NCBI GenBank assembly: GCA_043101635.1 | Contig: JBICIE010000257.1 | Span: 1-26,928 of the forward strand | Source: CAYMJK01 sp043101635 | Lineage (GTDB): Bacteria; Planctomycetota; Phycisphaerae; Phycisphaerales; UBA1924 | DNA: 26,928 nucleotides | Reading direction: 5' to 3' | Part shown: positions 7,671-18,189 of the stretch, in pieces | How positions within the stretch are numbered: the stretch's first letter is position 1 | Layout of the letters: every line of letters starts with the position of its first letter | Notes under the pieces: model-generated | Seen by the model: only the letters and a program-made list of their open reading frames with translations | Databases searched by the model: none | Told to the model about the DNA's origin: nothing | Translations under genes and position numbers: made by a program

Positions 7671-8441
7671 TCACGGACAGCCGGCGGCAAATTCGTTCTG
7701 GAAGGCGAGGAAGTCGAAGAACGTCAGCGATCCGTCGCCATCGAAATCGGCTGCCATGTCGCCCGCCGCGAACAGGTTCTGGAACATCAGGAAGTCGAAG
7801 AACGTGAGCGAGCCATCACCATCCAGGTCGGCGCGGCAGCCGGCGAGGACGGTCTCGACCCATGCCGCGGCGGCCTCGTGCTCGGGCTCGGGGCGGTTCT
7901 GGTTGAAGACGATCCAGAAGCTGTCGGAGCGATCGGGCGAGCCGGTCTCGGCCCAGAGCTGCAGTTCGAGCAGATAAATGCCGTCGCTCGCCGGATCGAG
8001 CAGTTCGAAGGTGATGTGGTGATGGAACTTGCCGGTGGCGCCGGCAGCGCCGAAGACGAAGCCGGGAGTCAATGCGTCGGCGGGCGGCGTTTCGACTTCG
8101 AGGCCTGCCTTGGCGATCCTCATGCGCTCGGCGGGAATCTGGTCAAAATCCTCGCCATCCCACAGTCGCAGGGCCGCTGCGACATCGAAGCCGATGCGCA
8201 GGCCGGGCGAGAAGGCGCCGGCTTCAGAGTCGAAGCCGGGCTCATCCGTCCAGTTGGGGATGAGTTCGCCCAGTTCGCTCAGGAAGACGCGGTGCGGAAA
8301 CTCGGGAACCGTCCCGTCGAGCTCACCGGTGACGATCCGGCCGGCGTCGGTGGCCAGCAGGATGTCCCCGCCGTGCTGGGCGCTGGCGGTGGTGGCAAGT
8401 GCGGCGATCGAGGCGATGGTCAAGAGGTTCATGCGAGGCAT
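7671..8441 (-). CDS. Secreted protein with GC-type dockerin tail, all3515-like
   Basis: A 256-residue exported protein with a signal peptide ending in ASA (about 1-21). The body contains GELIPNWTDEPGFDSEAG, FHHHITFELL and FWIVFNQN. From memory these resemble the cyanobacterial all3515 family, described as Zur-repressed; the resemblance is not verified. The last 55 residues hold two near-identical 27-residue calcium-loop repeats, DLDGDGSLTFFDF (205-217) and DFDGDGSLTFFDF (232-244), starting after a Cys and ending in AAGCP. This is the 'GC-type' dockerin tail seen on many secreted Phycisphaerae proteins, probably an anchoring or sorting module. AAAGGA precedes the ATG by eight bases. It is the last gene of the unit and is followed by a strong terminator. 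Confidence 0.8.
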   Translation of the reverse strand: MPRMNLLTIASIAALATTASAQHGGDILLATDAGRIVTGELDGTVPEFPHRVFLSELGELIPNWTDEPGFDSEAGAFSPGLRIGFDVAAALRLWDGEDFDQIPAERMRIAKAGLEVETPPADALTPGFVFGAAGATGKFHHHITFELLDPASDGIYLLELQLWAETGSPDRSDSFWIVFNQNRPEPEHEAAAAWVETVLAGCRADLDGDGSLTFFDFLMFQNLFAAGDMAADFDGDGSLTFFDFLAFQNEFAAGCP

Positions 8442-8491
8442 GGGACTGGTCCTTTCATGCAGGCGTTCGGCCTGCGATGCGCGCGGCGTAC

Positions 8492-9304
8492 TTACGGCGC
8501 TGCGCGCGGGTCAAATCGGTTTCGGTCACGATCGACGTAGGCGGCGCCGAACCGGATGGTCTCGGCGTGGCCATCAAGGAACGTGTAATTGGCGATGGAC
8601 GCCGCCCCGCCCTGCGGGCCACCGTGGGCGTTGGTCTGCACTTCGCGGGCCGCGAGAATCGGGGCCGATTCTGCGCCGCCCGGTCCGTCCGACCAGGTTT
8701 CAGGATGCGTGTGATCGCTCTTGGCGAACGGCGCCGAGGCGACGCTGTCGCCGAACGTCATCATGAGGAAGTGGACGGTGTCGTAGGGGCGCTCGACCTT
8801 CGCGAGCCTGTCGAAGACATCCGGATACGGCGCGATCGAGCGGGCGGTGTAGCCGTTGAGGCCGTAGCTGGTCCAGCGGGCGATCGGGCCGAGGCCGGTC
8901 TCGCCGGCCCGGACCCGCTCCAGCGCTTCGGTGAAGGAGAGCCCGGGATCGGTCCCGCCTTCACTTGTGGGCCAGAAGCGGCTTCTGTCCACGGGCGAGC
9001 GCACCACCAGCGGCCCGCCGGCGTAGTCGGCGAGCAGCACCGGCCAGGACAACTCGATGTCGGCAACGCCGCCGTGGGCCAGGCCCGCGTCGACGAAGCC
9101 TTCCTGATAGTCATCCAGATACATCAGGTGCGCCTGCTCCAGACTGCGCATGTTCGCCAGGCACGTGACAGTTCGGGCTGCGCTTCGGGCCTTGCCCAGG
9201 GCGGGCAGCAGGATCCCGATCAGCAGCGCGATGAGGGCGATGACAACGAGCAGTTCGATGAGCGTGAAGGCGCGGCGGCGCGCGGCGCCATATGCGCAAG
9301 ACAT
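8492..9304 (-). CDS. Type II secretion/pseudopilin-like protein (prepilin N-terminus, DGH motif)
   Basis: A 270-residue protein with the class III prepilin signal RRRA|FTLIELLVV. Cleavage is expected after Ala12, leaving a mature Phe1 and Glu5 (Glu17 of the precursor), and a hydrophobic helix runs to about residue 35. The C-terminus has ANYTFLDGHAETIRFG, the asparagine/DGH pattern of the large planctomycete pseudopilin-like families. A His-containing segment, KSDHTHPETW, lies at about 204-213. AAAGGAG is four bases before the ATG. It sits between a His/Cys-rich protein gene and the dockerin-tailed protein gene, with gaps of 60 and 50 bases, so the three are probably co-transcribed. Its partner prepilin peptidase is not in the window. 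Confidence 0.85.
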   Translation of the reverse strand: MSCAYGAARRRAFTLIELLVVIALIALLIGILLPALGKARSAARTVTCLANMRSLEQAHLMYLDDYQEGFVDAGLAHGGVADIELSWPVLLADYAGGPLVVRSPVDRSRFWPTSEGGTDPGLSFTEALERVRAGETGLGPIARWTSYGLNGYTARSIAPYPDVFDRLAKVERPYDTVHFLMMTFGDSVASAPFAKSDHTHPETWSDGPGGAESAPILAAREVQTNAHGGPQGGAASIANYTFLDGHAETIRFGAAYVDRDRNRFDPRAAP

Positions 9305-9364
9305 GATGCTCCTTTCAACCAGACGTGCGGCGTCCGCGCGCCGGCGTCGGCCGGTGCGGGCGGC

Positions 9365-9736
9365 TCAGGCGTGGCTGAAGGAGGGTGGGGCGCGGCTGCG
9401 GGTCGGGATGTGATCGCGGCTGGAGTGCGTCGGCGCCGGCGGCGCCCGCGGCGCGATGGAGACGGAAACCGACAGCGCCGGGCCGGAGCGATCGATCGTG
9501 TCGATGCGCTGCGACGCGACGATCTGGCAGATCAGGCAGTCATCGTGGTCGTCGGCGGGGGCGGGGTTGTCGGCGGGCGCCGGGGCCGGCTCGCCGCCGT
9601 GCAGGTGGCCGGCGCAGGCCGCGGCGTTCGCCGGCTCGGCGTGCCCATGGTCGTGCCACAGGCCAGTCGCCGCGATGAGCAACTGGCTGGCGACAATGGC
9701 AAGCGCCGCAAAGCTGGGCGGGGTCAACCGGACCAC
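9365..9736 (-). CDS. Small His/Cys-rich exported or membrane-anchored protein
   Basis: A 123-residue protein. A hydrophobic N-terminal segment (about 8-25) is followed at once by HDHGH, then CAGHLHGG and DDHDDCLICQ, and a Pro/Ala-rich tail. The clustered His and Cys residues suggest metal binding outside the cytoplasm. The CLICQ element recalls DUF2946-type proteins, but this is weak. It starts with GTG: an upstream in-frame stop excludes a longer form. No Shine-Dalgarno sequence is present, while TATACT ends six bases before the GTG. It is the first gene of a three-gene unit whose promoter overlaps a palindrome of Fur-family type. Confidence 0.65.
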   Translation of the reverse strand: MVRLTPPSFAALAIVASQLLIAATGLWHDHGHAEPANAAACAGHLHGGEPAPAPADNPAPADDHDDCLICQIVASQRIDTIDRSGPALSVSVSIAPRAPPAPTHSSRDHIPTRSRAPPSFSHA

Positions 9737-9742
9737 GGGAGG

Positions 9743-9771
9743 AGTATACCGCCATCGGCCCTTATTGAGAA
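9743..9771 (-). promoter_or_regulatory. Promoter of the His/Cys-rich protein / pseudopilin / dockerin operon
   Basis: On the minus strand TTCTCA (9766-9771) and TATACT (9743-9748) are 17 bases apart. TATACT matches the -10 consensus at five of six bases and lies six bases before the GTG start, so the message would be leaderless. The -35 region is part of the palindrome at 9763-9784. Confidence 0.5.
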
Positions 9772-9784
9772 GTCAATCTCATTA
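9763..9784. promoter_or_regulatory. Palindromic operator, possibly Fur/Zur-family
   Basis: TATTGAGA and TCTCATTA face each other across six bases (AGTCAA); seven of eight positions pair. The arms TGAGA...TCTCA are those of many Fur boxes, but Fur boxes usually have a five-base spacer between these arms, so the match is imperfect. The site covers the -35 of the minus-strand operon, as expected for a repressor. It also lies about 90 bases upstream of mfd. Confidence 0.45.
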
Positions 9785-9876
9785 GGATTTGGCCTACTAT
9801 CGGCGATCTGAGCGATGGCGACGGCGGGGTCCCGCGGCGGGCGCTGCCGCGCCAGCCCATGCGCTGAGGTTGGCCT

Positions 9877-13305
<3,429 letters not shown>

Positions 13306-13769
13306 TCTGCCCGGCGCCGTGCGCAGCGACATGGTGGGCATGCTCAACGCCCTGCTGGCGGACGCCTCCGATCTTGCCTCGCAGCTCAAGCAGGCGCACT
13401 GGAACGTCAAGGGGCCGAGCTTCATCGCGCTGCACAAGCTGTTCGATGACATCGTCGACGATGTCCGCGAGTACGGCGACGAGCTGGCCGAGCGCGCCGT
13501 GTCGCTCGGTGGTATCGCCCTCGGGACCGTGCGCATGGCGGCGGAGCGATCGACGCTGGTCGAGTACCCGGCCGACATCAGCGCCGGCTCGGATCACGTG
13601 CGCGCGACCAGCGATGCGCTGGCAACCTTCGGCGCCCACGTGCGCGAGTCGATCAAGATCGCCGAGGAGGCGGGCGACGCCGACACGGCCGATCTGTGCA
13701 CCGAGATCTCGCGAGGCATCGACAAGTGGTTGTGGTTCGTCGAGGCGCACGGCCAGGCCGAGGCCTGAA

Positions 13770-14630
13770 TCAGGCTCTTCGCCACAGGCCCCGGTAGACC
13801 CCGCGGGCGGACGGGTCGGCGCCGCCGGCGCCCTGCTCATCGCGCACGCATTCGAAGGCCGCGTCGCGCAGCATCTCCCGGATGCGGGCGATCCCGAAGG
13901 CGTGCGGGTGCATCTCGTCGGCCGTGTCACGCAGGTCCACGATCAGCCAGAGCAGCCCGCCCGGCGCGAGCAGCCGGCGCATCTCCGCCGCGGCCGCTCC
14001 GGGATCATCCACGTGGTCGAGGCAGTTGTGCGTGACCACCAGATCCGCTGAGCCGCCCGGAAGCGGGATTTCCTCTGCCGGGGCGGCGAGATAGACCAGC
14101 GGGCCAAGTTCGGGCAGCAGGCCCTCGGCCCGGTAGCCGTCGGCCAGCGGGTCGACCGCAACAGCGCTGCGCCACGAGCCGACCAGAAGGAACGGATGCG
14201 GTCCGGCGCCCACCTCGACGGCCCGGACGGCACGGCGCCAGTCGTCGAACTGCTGCCCATCGAGACCGAGCCAGTCGGCCAGTTCGGCCATGCGCTGGCG
14301 CTGCCAGCCGCCGAAGACCTCGTGCAGCGGGCCATGGATGCCGCCGAGGCCCCCCTCTCGCGCGGCCCGGCGCCAGAAGGCCAGCTCATCCCGCAACCGG
14401 CGCTGGAGCCGGGGGTCGCCGTAGGGCGAGCGAAGGGCGCCGTCGAGCCCGCCCAGCCACGCCGCGGGGCGGTTGCGCGAGATGGCCCATTCCAGCCTGA
14501 TCAGCCGGCGCTCGACATCGATGAGCCCCGGGCGGATCAGCGCGGTGAGGCCACGCTTCACGGCTCGCCGGACCGGGCCGCCCTGGCTGGGCAGCGGCGG
14601 CGGGCCGGGCTGTCGGTCAGTTGCATCCAT
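13770..14630 (-). CDS. SAM-dependent methyltransferase (type 11-like)
   Basis: A 286-residue class I methyltransferase. After ~140 residues with a basic start come motif I (VEVGAGPHPF, with a hydrophobic strand and Gly-x-Gly), an acidic strand end (VAVDPLAD), and LVVTHNCLDHVDDPGAAAAEMRRLLAPGGLLWLIVD, the typical methyltransferase 11 core. The frame extends 21 bases upstream to a TTG, but the ATG at 14630 is preferred; neither has a clear Shine-Dalgarno sequence, so the start is uncertain. The acceptor is unknown; the N-terminal region gives no lead. It converges on dps and diverges from phoU. Confidence 0.85.
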   Translation of the reverse strand: MDATDRQPGPPPLPSQGGPVRRAVKRGLTALIRPGLIDVERRLIRLEWAISRNRPAAWLGGLDGALRSPYGDPRLQRRLRDELAFWRRAAREGGLGGIHGPLHEVFGGWQRQRMAELADWLGLDGQQFDDWRRAVRAVEVGAGPHPFLLVGSWRSAVAVDPLADGYRAEGLLPELGPLVYLAAPAEEIPLPGGSADLVVTHNCLDHVDDPGAAAAEMRRLLAPGGLLWLIVDLRDTADEMHPHAFGIARIREMLRDAAFECVRDEQGAGGADPSARGVYRGLWRRA

Positions 14631-14770
14631 GAAACTTGAAGAAGTCGTCAAGAACGGTTCTCAAAAACGACCAGGGTGACGCAACATTGGACAGTTGCGA
14701 GGATTGCCTAGAGTATCACGTGTGCAGCGAGCAGCCGACAGCGGCTCCGGACGCTGCAGAGAGCAGGAAT

Positions 14771-15517
14771 ATGGAACCCGATCAACCAGCGCCGCCGGCA
14801 CAGGATGTCTTCCACCAGGGTGGCGGGGCCCGCTATGGCCTGCAACGGTCGCTGGTTGCGCTGAAGCGGCGACTGGTGGCCGAGGCCACCGCGGCGGTGC
14901 AGATGCTGGAGGACGCCATCGAGGCCCTGTGGGCGCTGGATCACACCGCGGCCCGCGAGGTGCGTCAGGCAGATGACAACATCGACCGCGAGGAGGTCGC
15001 CATCGAGGCCGAGTGCATCCGGCTGCTCACCATGCAGCAGCCGGTGGCGGGCGACATGCGCCGGATCACCTTCATCATGAAGGTGAATTCGGAGATCGAG
15101 CGGGTTGCCGACCACGCGACCTCCATCGCGAAGACGACCAGCCGCATCAGCAAACTGGGTACGCGTCCGGCGTGGCCGACGGCGCTGCGGGAGATGGGTG
15201 AGCGCGTGCCGATCATGTGCCACAACCTCCTCCGGGCCGTGCTGGATGAAGACGCCCAGGGGGCCCGGTCGGTGATCGCCGATGACGATGTCATCGACCG
15301 GCTGGAACGGCAACTCTTCGAGGAAGCCACCAGCCTCATGGAACTGGACGAGATGGACCCGGCGACGGGCCTGTACATCCATCGCCTGGGGCGCGAATTC
15401 GAGCGGGCCGCCGACGCGATGACCAATATCGCAGAGGATCTGCTCTACCTGACGACGGGGCAGATCATGCGCCACGCGCATGAGGAAGAGCCGCCGTCGG
15501 ACCGCATGCCCAGCTGA
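14771..15517 (+). CDS. phoU: PhoU-type phosphate regulatory protein
   Basis: A 248-residue protein made of two PhoU three-helix repeats. The first repeat ends in the metal-binding motif EIERVADHATSIAK; the second has EFERAADAMTNIAED, with Ala in place of the His that follows the Asp. PhoU proteins couple the Pst phosphate transporter to the PhoR kinase. The frame is open further upstream, but ATG 14771 is chosen: AGGA lies just before it and the upstream extension has no family character. No pst, phoR or phoB gene is nearby, so it is an orphan here. A possible promoter (TTGGAC at 14687, TAGAGT at 14709) is weak. The zinc-ribbon gene follows after 57 bases. Confidence 0.85.
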   Translation: MEPDQPAPPAQDVFHQGGGARYGLQRSLVALKRRLVAEATAAVQMLEDAIEALWALDHTAAREVRQADDNIDREEVAIEAECIRLLTMQQPVAGDMRRITFIMKVNSEIERVADHATSIAKTTSRISKLGTRPAWPTALREMGERVPIMCHNLLRAVLDEDAQGARSVIADDDVIDRLERQLFEEATSLMELDEMDPATGLYIHRLGREFERAADAMTNIAEDLLYLTTGQIMRHAHEEEPPSDRMPS

Positions 15518-15574
15518 CCTCGGCTTACCCGACCGACGCGGCAGGCGCATCCCGGCACACGAGGACCCGTCGTG

Positions 15575-16996
15575 ATGACAGGAACAGTCGCTCTGTTGCT
15601 CGCGAGCCTGGGTTTGCTGATCGTCTTCGGCGTGGCGCTGCTGATCGCCGGGCTGCGCGGGCGGCGCATCAACGATCATCCGGTCTGCCGCCGCTGCCGA
15701 TTCGATCTGGCGGGCGTGTATCCGGCGCAGCAGCGCTGCCCGGAGTGCGGGCGCGATCTGCACGAAGCCCGGCGCGTGCGCACGGGCGTCCGCCGCCGCC
15801 GGCGCTGGGCCATCGCGACAGGGGCCCTGCTGCTTGCCATGGGGGCCATCGGTCTGAGCGGCGCCGGCTATGTCTGGGCCCGCGGCGCCAACCTGAACCC
15901 GTACAAGCCGGCGTGGCTGCTGGCGATGGAGACCGGCTCGCTCGACGCCCCCACGGCGCGGGCGGCGCTGAGCGAACTGACGGCGCGGATCGACTCGCAG
16001 TCGCTGGGAGTCCAGCGCATCGCGACGCTGGTGGAGCGGGCCCTCGCGGCGCAGACGGATCTCGATCAGCCGTGGCTGACGGAGTGGGGCGATCTGGTCG
16101 AAGTTGCGCGCGCGTGGGGGCACGTGCCAGACGCCGACTATGCGCAGTACCTGCGTCAGTCGCTGGCCTGGGAGGGCGCGCTGACGCTGCAGATGCGCCA
16201 TCGCATCGCCAGCGGCGACGAACTTCCGGTGGGCGTGTCGATGCGCGGCGCCCGGGCGGGCAACCGCGGCGGGCTGTGGTTCAGCGCGCAGTTGAAGCGG
16301 CTGCGGATCGGAGAGTCGGTCTACATCATGCCCGAGACCGCGGGGCGGGCCCACCTCGGGCTGAGCGGTGGCTCACGCGGCAGCGTCACGACCAGTTCGC
16401 TGCCGATCGATGCGCCCCCGGGGACGCAGCCGGTTGAGGCCATCTGGGCGGTGGCGGTCGGACCGGGGCCGGCGGGCGTCATCGCCGGCGGACCGCCGCC
16501 AGCGGCGCCCGATCCGCCGCCGACCCCGACAGTCGAGTGGAGCGTCACGCTCAACGGCGAACTCGATGTGCTGGCGCCGGGGACGCCGGTGATCACGGAG
16601 GTGGGCGACCCCTCTGTTCGCCCGGCGCTGCTCGAGGCGATACAACTCCAGGGAGCGCGCGTGCGACGCGGTGAAGATAGCGCGCTTCGCCCGTCTGGGA
16701 CGATCTCGCTGAACCAACTGCCCGTGGCCGTCGGGTTCGACATCTACTGGCGAGCCGGGCATGCCGAGTGGAAGGTCGGCTCCGCCGCGGCGCCGGCGGG
16801 GCAGGGATGGGCGACGAGCTATGGCTCCGCCGCCGATCCGGCGCCGCCCGGCTTCGACGCGAGACGGGTGGACATCGTCCTGCGCTCGAATCCTGAGGCC
16901 GCCCGGCCGGCCGCCGCGCTGACGGAGATCTGGAAGGGCGAGATCGTCTTCGAAGATGTCGAGATCGAGTGGCCCGAGGACACGCCGGACCCGTGA
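15575..16996 (+). CDS. Zinc-ribbon membrane protein of unknown function
   Basis: About 473 residues. It has a membrane helix at the N-terminus (about 2-26), a zinc ribbon with paired cysteines (CRRCRFDLAG then CPECGRDL, about 37-61), and a basic stretch RRRRRW. A second membrane helix (about 79-100) precedes an extracytoplasmic domain of more than 350 residues, with a Pro-rich linker near the middle. Planctomycetes encode many proteins with this ribbon-helix-ectodomain layout; their function is not known. GTG 15572 and ATG 15575 are adjacent, and GAGGA at 15561-15565 suits either. It runs in the same direction as phoU and moaA. Confidence 0.75.
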   Translation: MTGTVALLLASLGLLIVFGVALLIAGLRGRRINDHPVCRRCRFDLAGVYPAQQRCPECGRDLHEARRVRTGVRRRRRWAIATGALLLAMGAIGLSGAGYVWARGANLNPYKPAWLLAMETGSLDAPTARAALSELTARIDSQSLGVQRIATLVERALAAQTDLDQPWLTEWGDLVEVARAWGHVPDADYAQYLRQSLAWEGALTLQMRHRIASGDELPVGVSMRGARAGNRGGLWFSAQLKRLRIGESVYIMPETAGRAHLGLSGGSRGSVTTSSLPIDAPPGTQPVEAIWAVAVGPGPAGVIAGGPPPAAPDPPPTPTVEWSVTLNGELDVLAPGTPVITEVGDPSVRPALLEAIQLQGARVRRGEDSALRPSGTISLNQLPVAVGFDIYWRAGHAEWKVGSAAAPAGQGWATSYGSAADPAPPGFDARRVDIVLRSNPEAARPAAALTEIWKGEIVFEDVEIEWPEDTPDP

Positions 16997-17063
16997 TCGA
17001 GCCCGCCGTGGCGTGCGCGGACAGCGGGGAGGCGGCGACGGCGGTGGCGCAAGCCGCCGGCGC

Positions 17064-17069
17064 TACAGT
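17064..17069 (+). promoter_or_regulatory. Predicted -10 element (TACAGT) for leaderless moaA
   Basis: TACAGT ends seven bases before the ATG at 17077, and no Shine-Dalgarno sequence lies between them. It supports the shorter form of MoaA over the GTG at 16969, which overlaps the previous gene. Confidence 0.4.
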
Positions 17070-17076
17070 CCGGGCC

Positions 17077-18126
17077 ATGGGCCTGTCGCTCCCGGTGATC
17101 GAGGCGGCGCCGGCCGCCCCGGCGGAGGCGGCCGAGGGGCCGCTGCGCGACGCGTACGGGCGCGCCATCCGCGACCTGCGCCTGAGCCTGACTGACCGGT
17201 GCAACTTCCGCTGCGTGTACTGCCTGGACCCGGATGTGCGGTTCATGGAGCGAAACCGGCTGCTGACCGCCGCGCAGTTGCTGGCGTGCGCGCGCGTCTG
17301 TGTCGGCCTTGGGGTGCGGAAGATCCGGCTGACCGGCGGGGAGCCGACGCTGCACCCGGAGCTGGACGCCATCATCGCCGGCTGTGCGGCGCTGGGCGTC
17401 GAAGATCTGGCGATGACCACCAACGGGGCGCTGGCGGATCGCGCAGCGCTCGAGCGGTGGCGGGCGCTGGGCCTGGATCGGATCACCTTCAGCCTCGACA
17501 GCGTGCGCCCGGACCGGTTTGCGCAGATGACGCGCTCCACCGCGTCGGTCGAGCAGATCATCGACGCGATCGCCAGCGCCAAGCAGGCCGGGCTCGACCC
17601 GGTGCGGATCAACGCGGTGATCGTGCGCGGCTTCAATGAGGACGAAGTGGCGCCGCTGGCCGGACTGGCCCGCGACCTCGGTGTCGAGGTCCGCTTCATC
17701 GAGTTCATGCCGCTGGACGCCGGGCATCGGTGGGACCGCAACTCGGTCGTCGCGGCCGCCGAGATCCGGGCCAGGATCGAGCAGCGCTGGCCGCTGGCGC
17801 CGATCGGGCGGGATGAGCCCTCGGCGACAGCGCTGAAGTTCCGCTTCGCCGACGGGGCGCCGGGCGGTGTCGGCCTGATCGCCCCGGTTACGCGCAGCTT
17901 CTGCGGGGCGTGCTCCCGCCTGCGCATCACCGCCGATGGCAAGGTGCGCCCGTGCCTGTTCAGCCGCGACGAGTGGGATATCCGGCCGCTGCTGCGCGAT
18001 GGCGCCGATGATGTCGCGCTGGAGCGGTTCATCCGCGGGGCCGTCTGGCAGAAGCAGGCCGGGCACGGGATTGGCGCTGAGGATTTCGAGCAGCCCGAGC
18101 GCACCATGAGCGCCATCGGCGGATGA
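17077..18126 (+). CDS. moaA: GTP 3',8-cyclase MoaA (molybdenum cofactor synthesis)
   Basis: A 349-residue radical SAM enzyme that, with MoaC, converts GTP to cyclic pyranopterin monophosphate. The N-terminal cluster motif is CNFRCVYC (Cys42, Cys46, Cys49), followed by the TGGEP SAM-binding motif (86-90). The second, GTP-binding cluster has Cys276, Cys279 and Cys293 in the family spacing C-x2-C-x13-C. The C-terminus is the essential GG. The frame continues upstream to a GTG at 16969, but ATG 17077 is chosen because of the TACAGT box seven bases before it and because homology starts after it. No other moa gene is visible. It converges on the metalloprotease gene. Confidence 0.95.
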   Translation: MGLSLPVIEAAPAAPAEAAEGPLRDAYGRAIRDLRLSLTDRCNFRCVYCLDPDVRFMERNRLLTAAQLLACARVCVGLGVRKIRLTGGEPTLHPELDAIIAGCAALGVEDLAMTTNGALADRAALERWRALGLDRITFSLDSVRPDRFAQMTRSTASVEQIIDAIASAKQAGLDPVRINAVIVRGFNEDEVAPLAGLARDLGVEVRFIEFMPLDAGHRWDRNSVVAAAEIRARIEQRWPLAPIGRDEPSATALKFRFADGAPGGVGLIAPVTRSFCGACSRLRITADGKVRPCLFSRDEWDIRPLLRDGADDVALERFIRGAVWQKQAGHGIGAEDFEQPERTMSAIGG

Positions 18127-18136
18127 GCGGGCGCGC

Positions 18137-18170
18137 AAAGAAACACCGATGTCGCAGGGCGACATCGGTG
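18137..18170 (-). terminator. Intrinsic terminator between convergent moaA and metalloprotease genes
   Basis: A perfect 12-pair stem, CACCGATGTCGC with GCGACATCGGTG, has a three-base loop. On the minus strand it is followed by TTTCTTT, so it best terminates the metalloprotease gene ending at 18190. On the plus strand no T-run follows, but the stem could still help end moaA transcripts. Confidence 0.8.
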
Positions 18171-18189
18171 GCACGATTGCAACGGTGGA

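Noticed and set aside
7559..7690. Longer form of the membrane protein starting at 7690
   Set aside because: It would translate through the dockerin operon terminator and into that gene's coding end. ATG 7558 with its TACAAT box is more plausible.
13760..13777. Hairpin spanning the touching stop codons of dps and the methyltransferase gene
   Set aside because: The stem is short, with a bulge, and the loop is three bases; only a weak T-rich tail follows on the plus strand, too little to call a terminator.
14687..14714. TTGGAC-16-TAGAGT as a phoU promoter
   Set aside because: Both hexamers match the consensus poorly; kept only as a remark under phoU.
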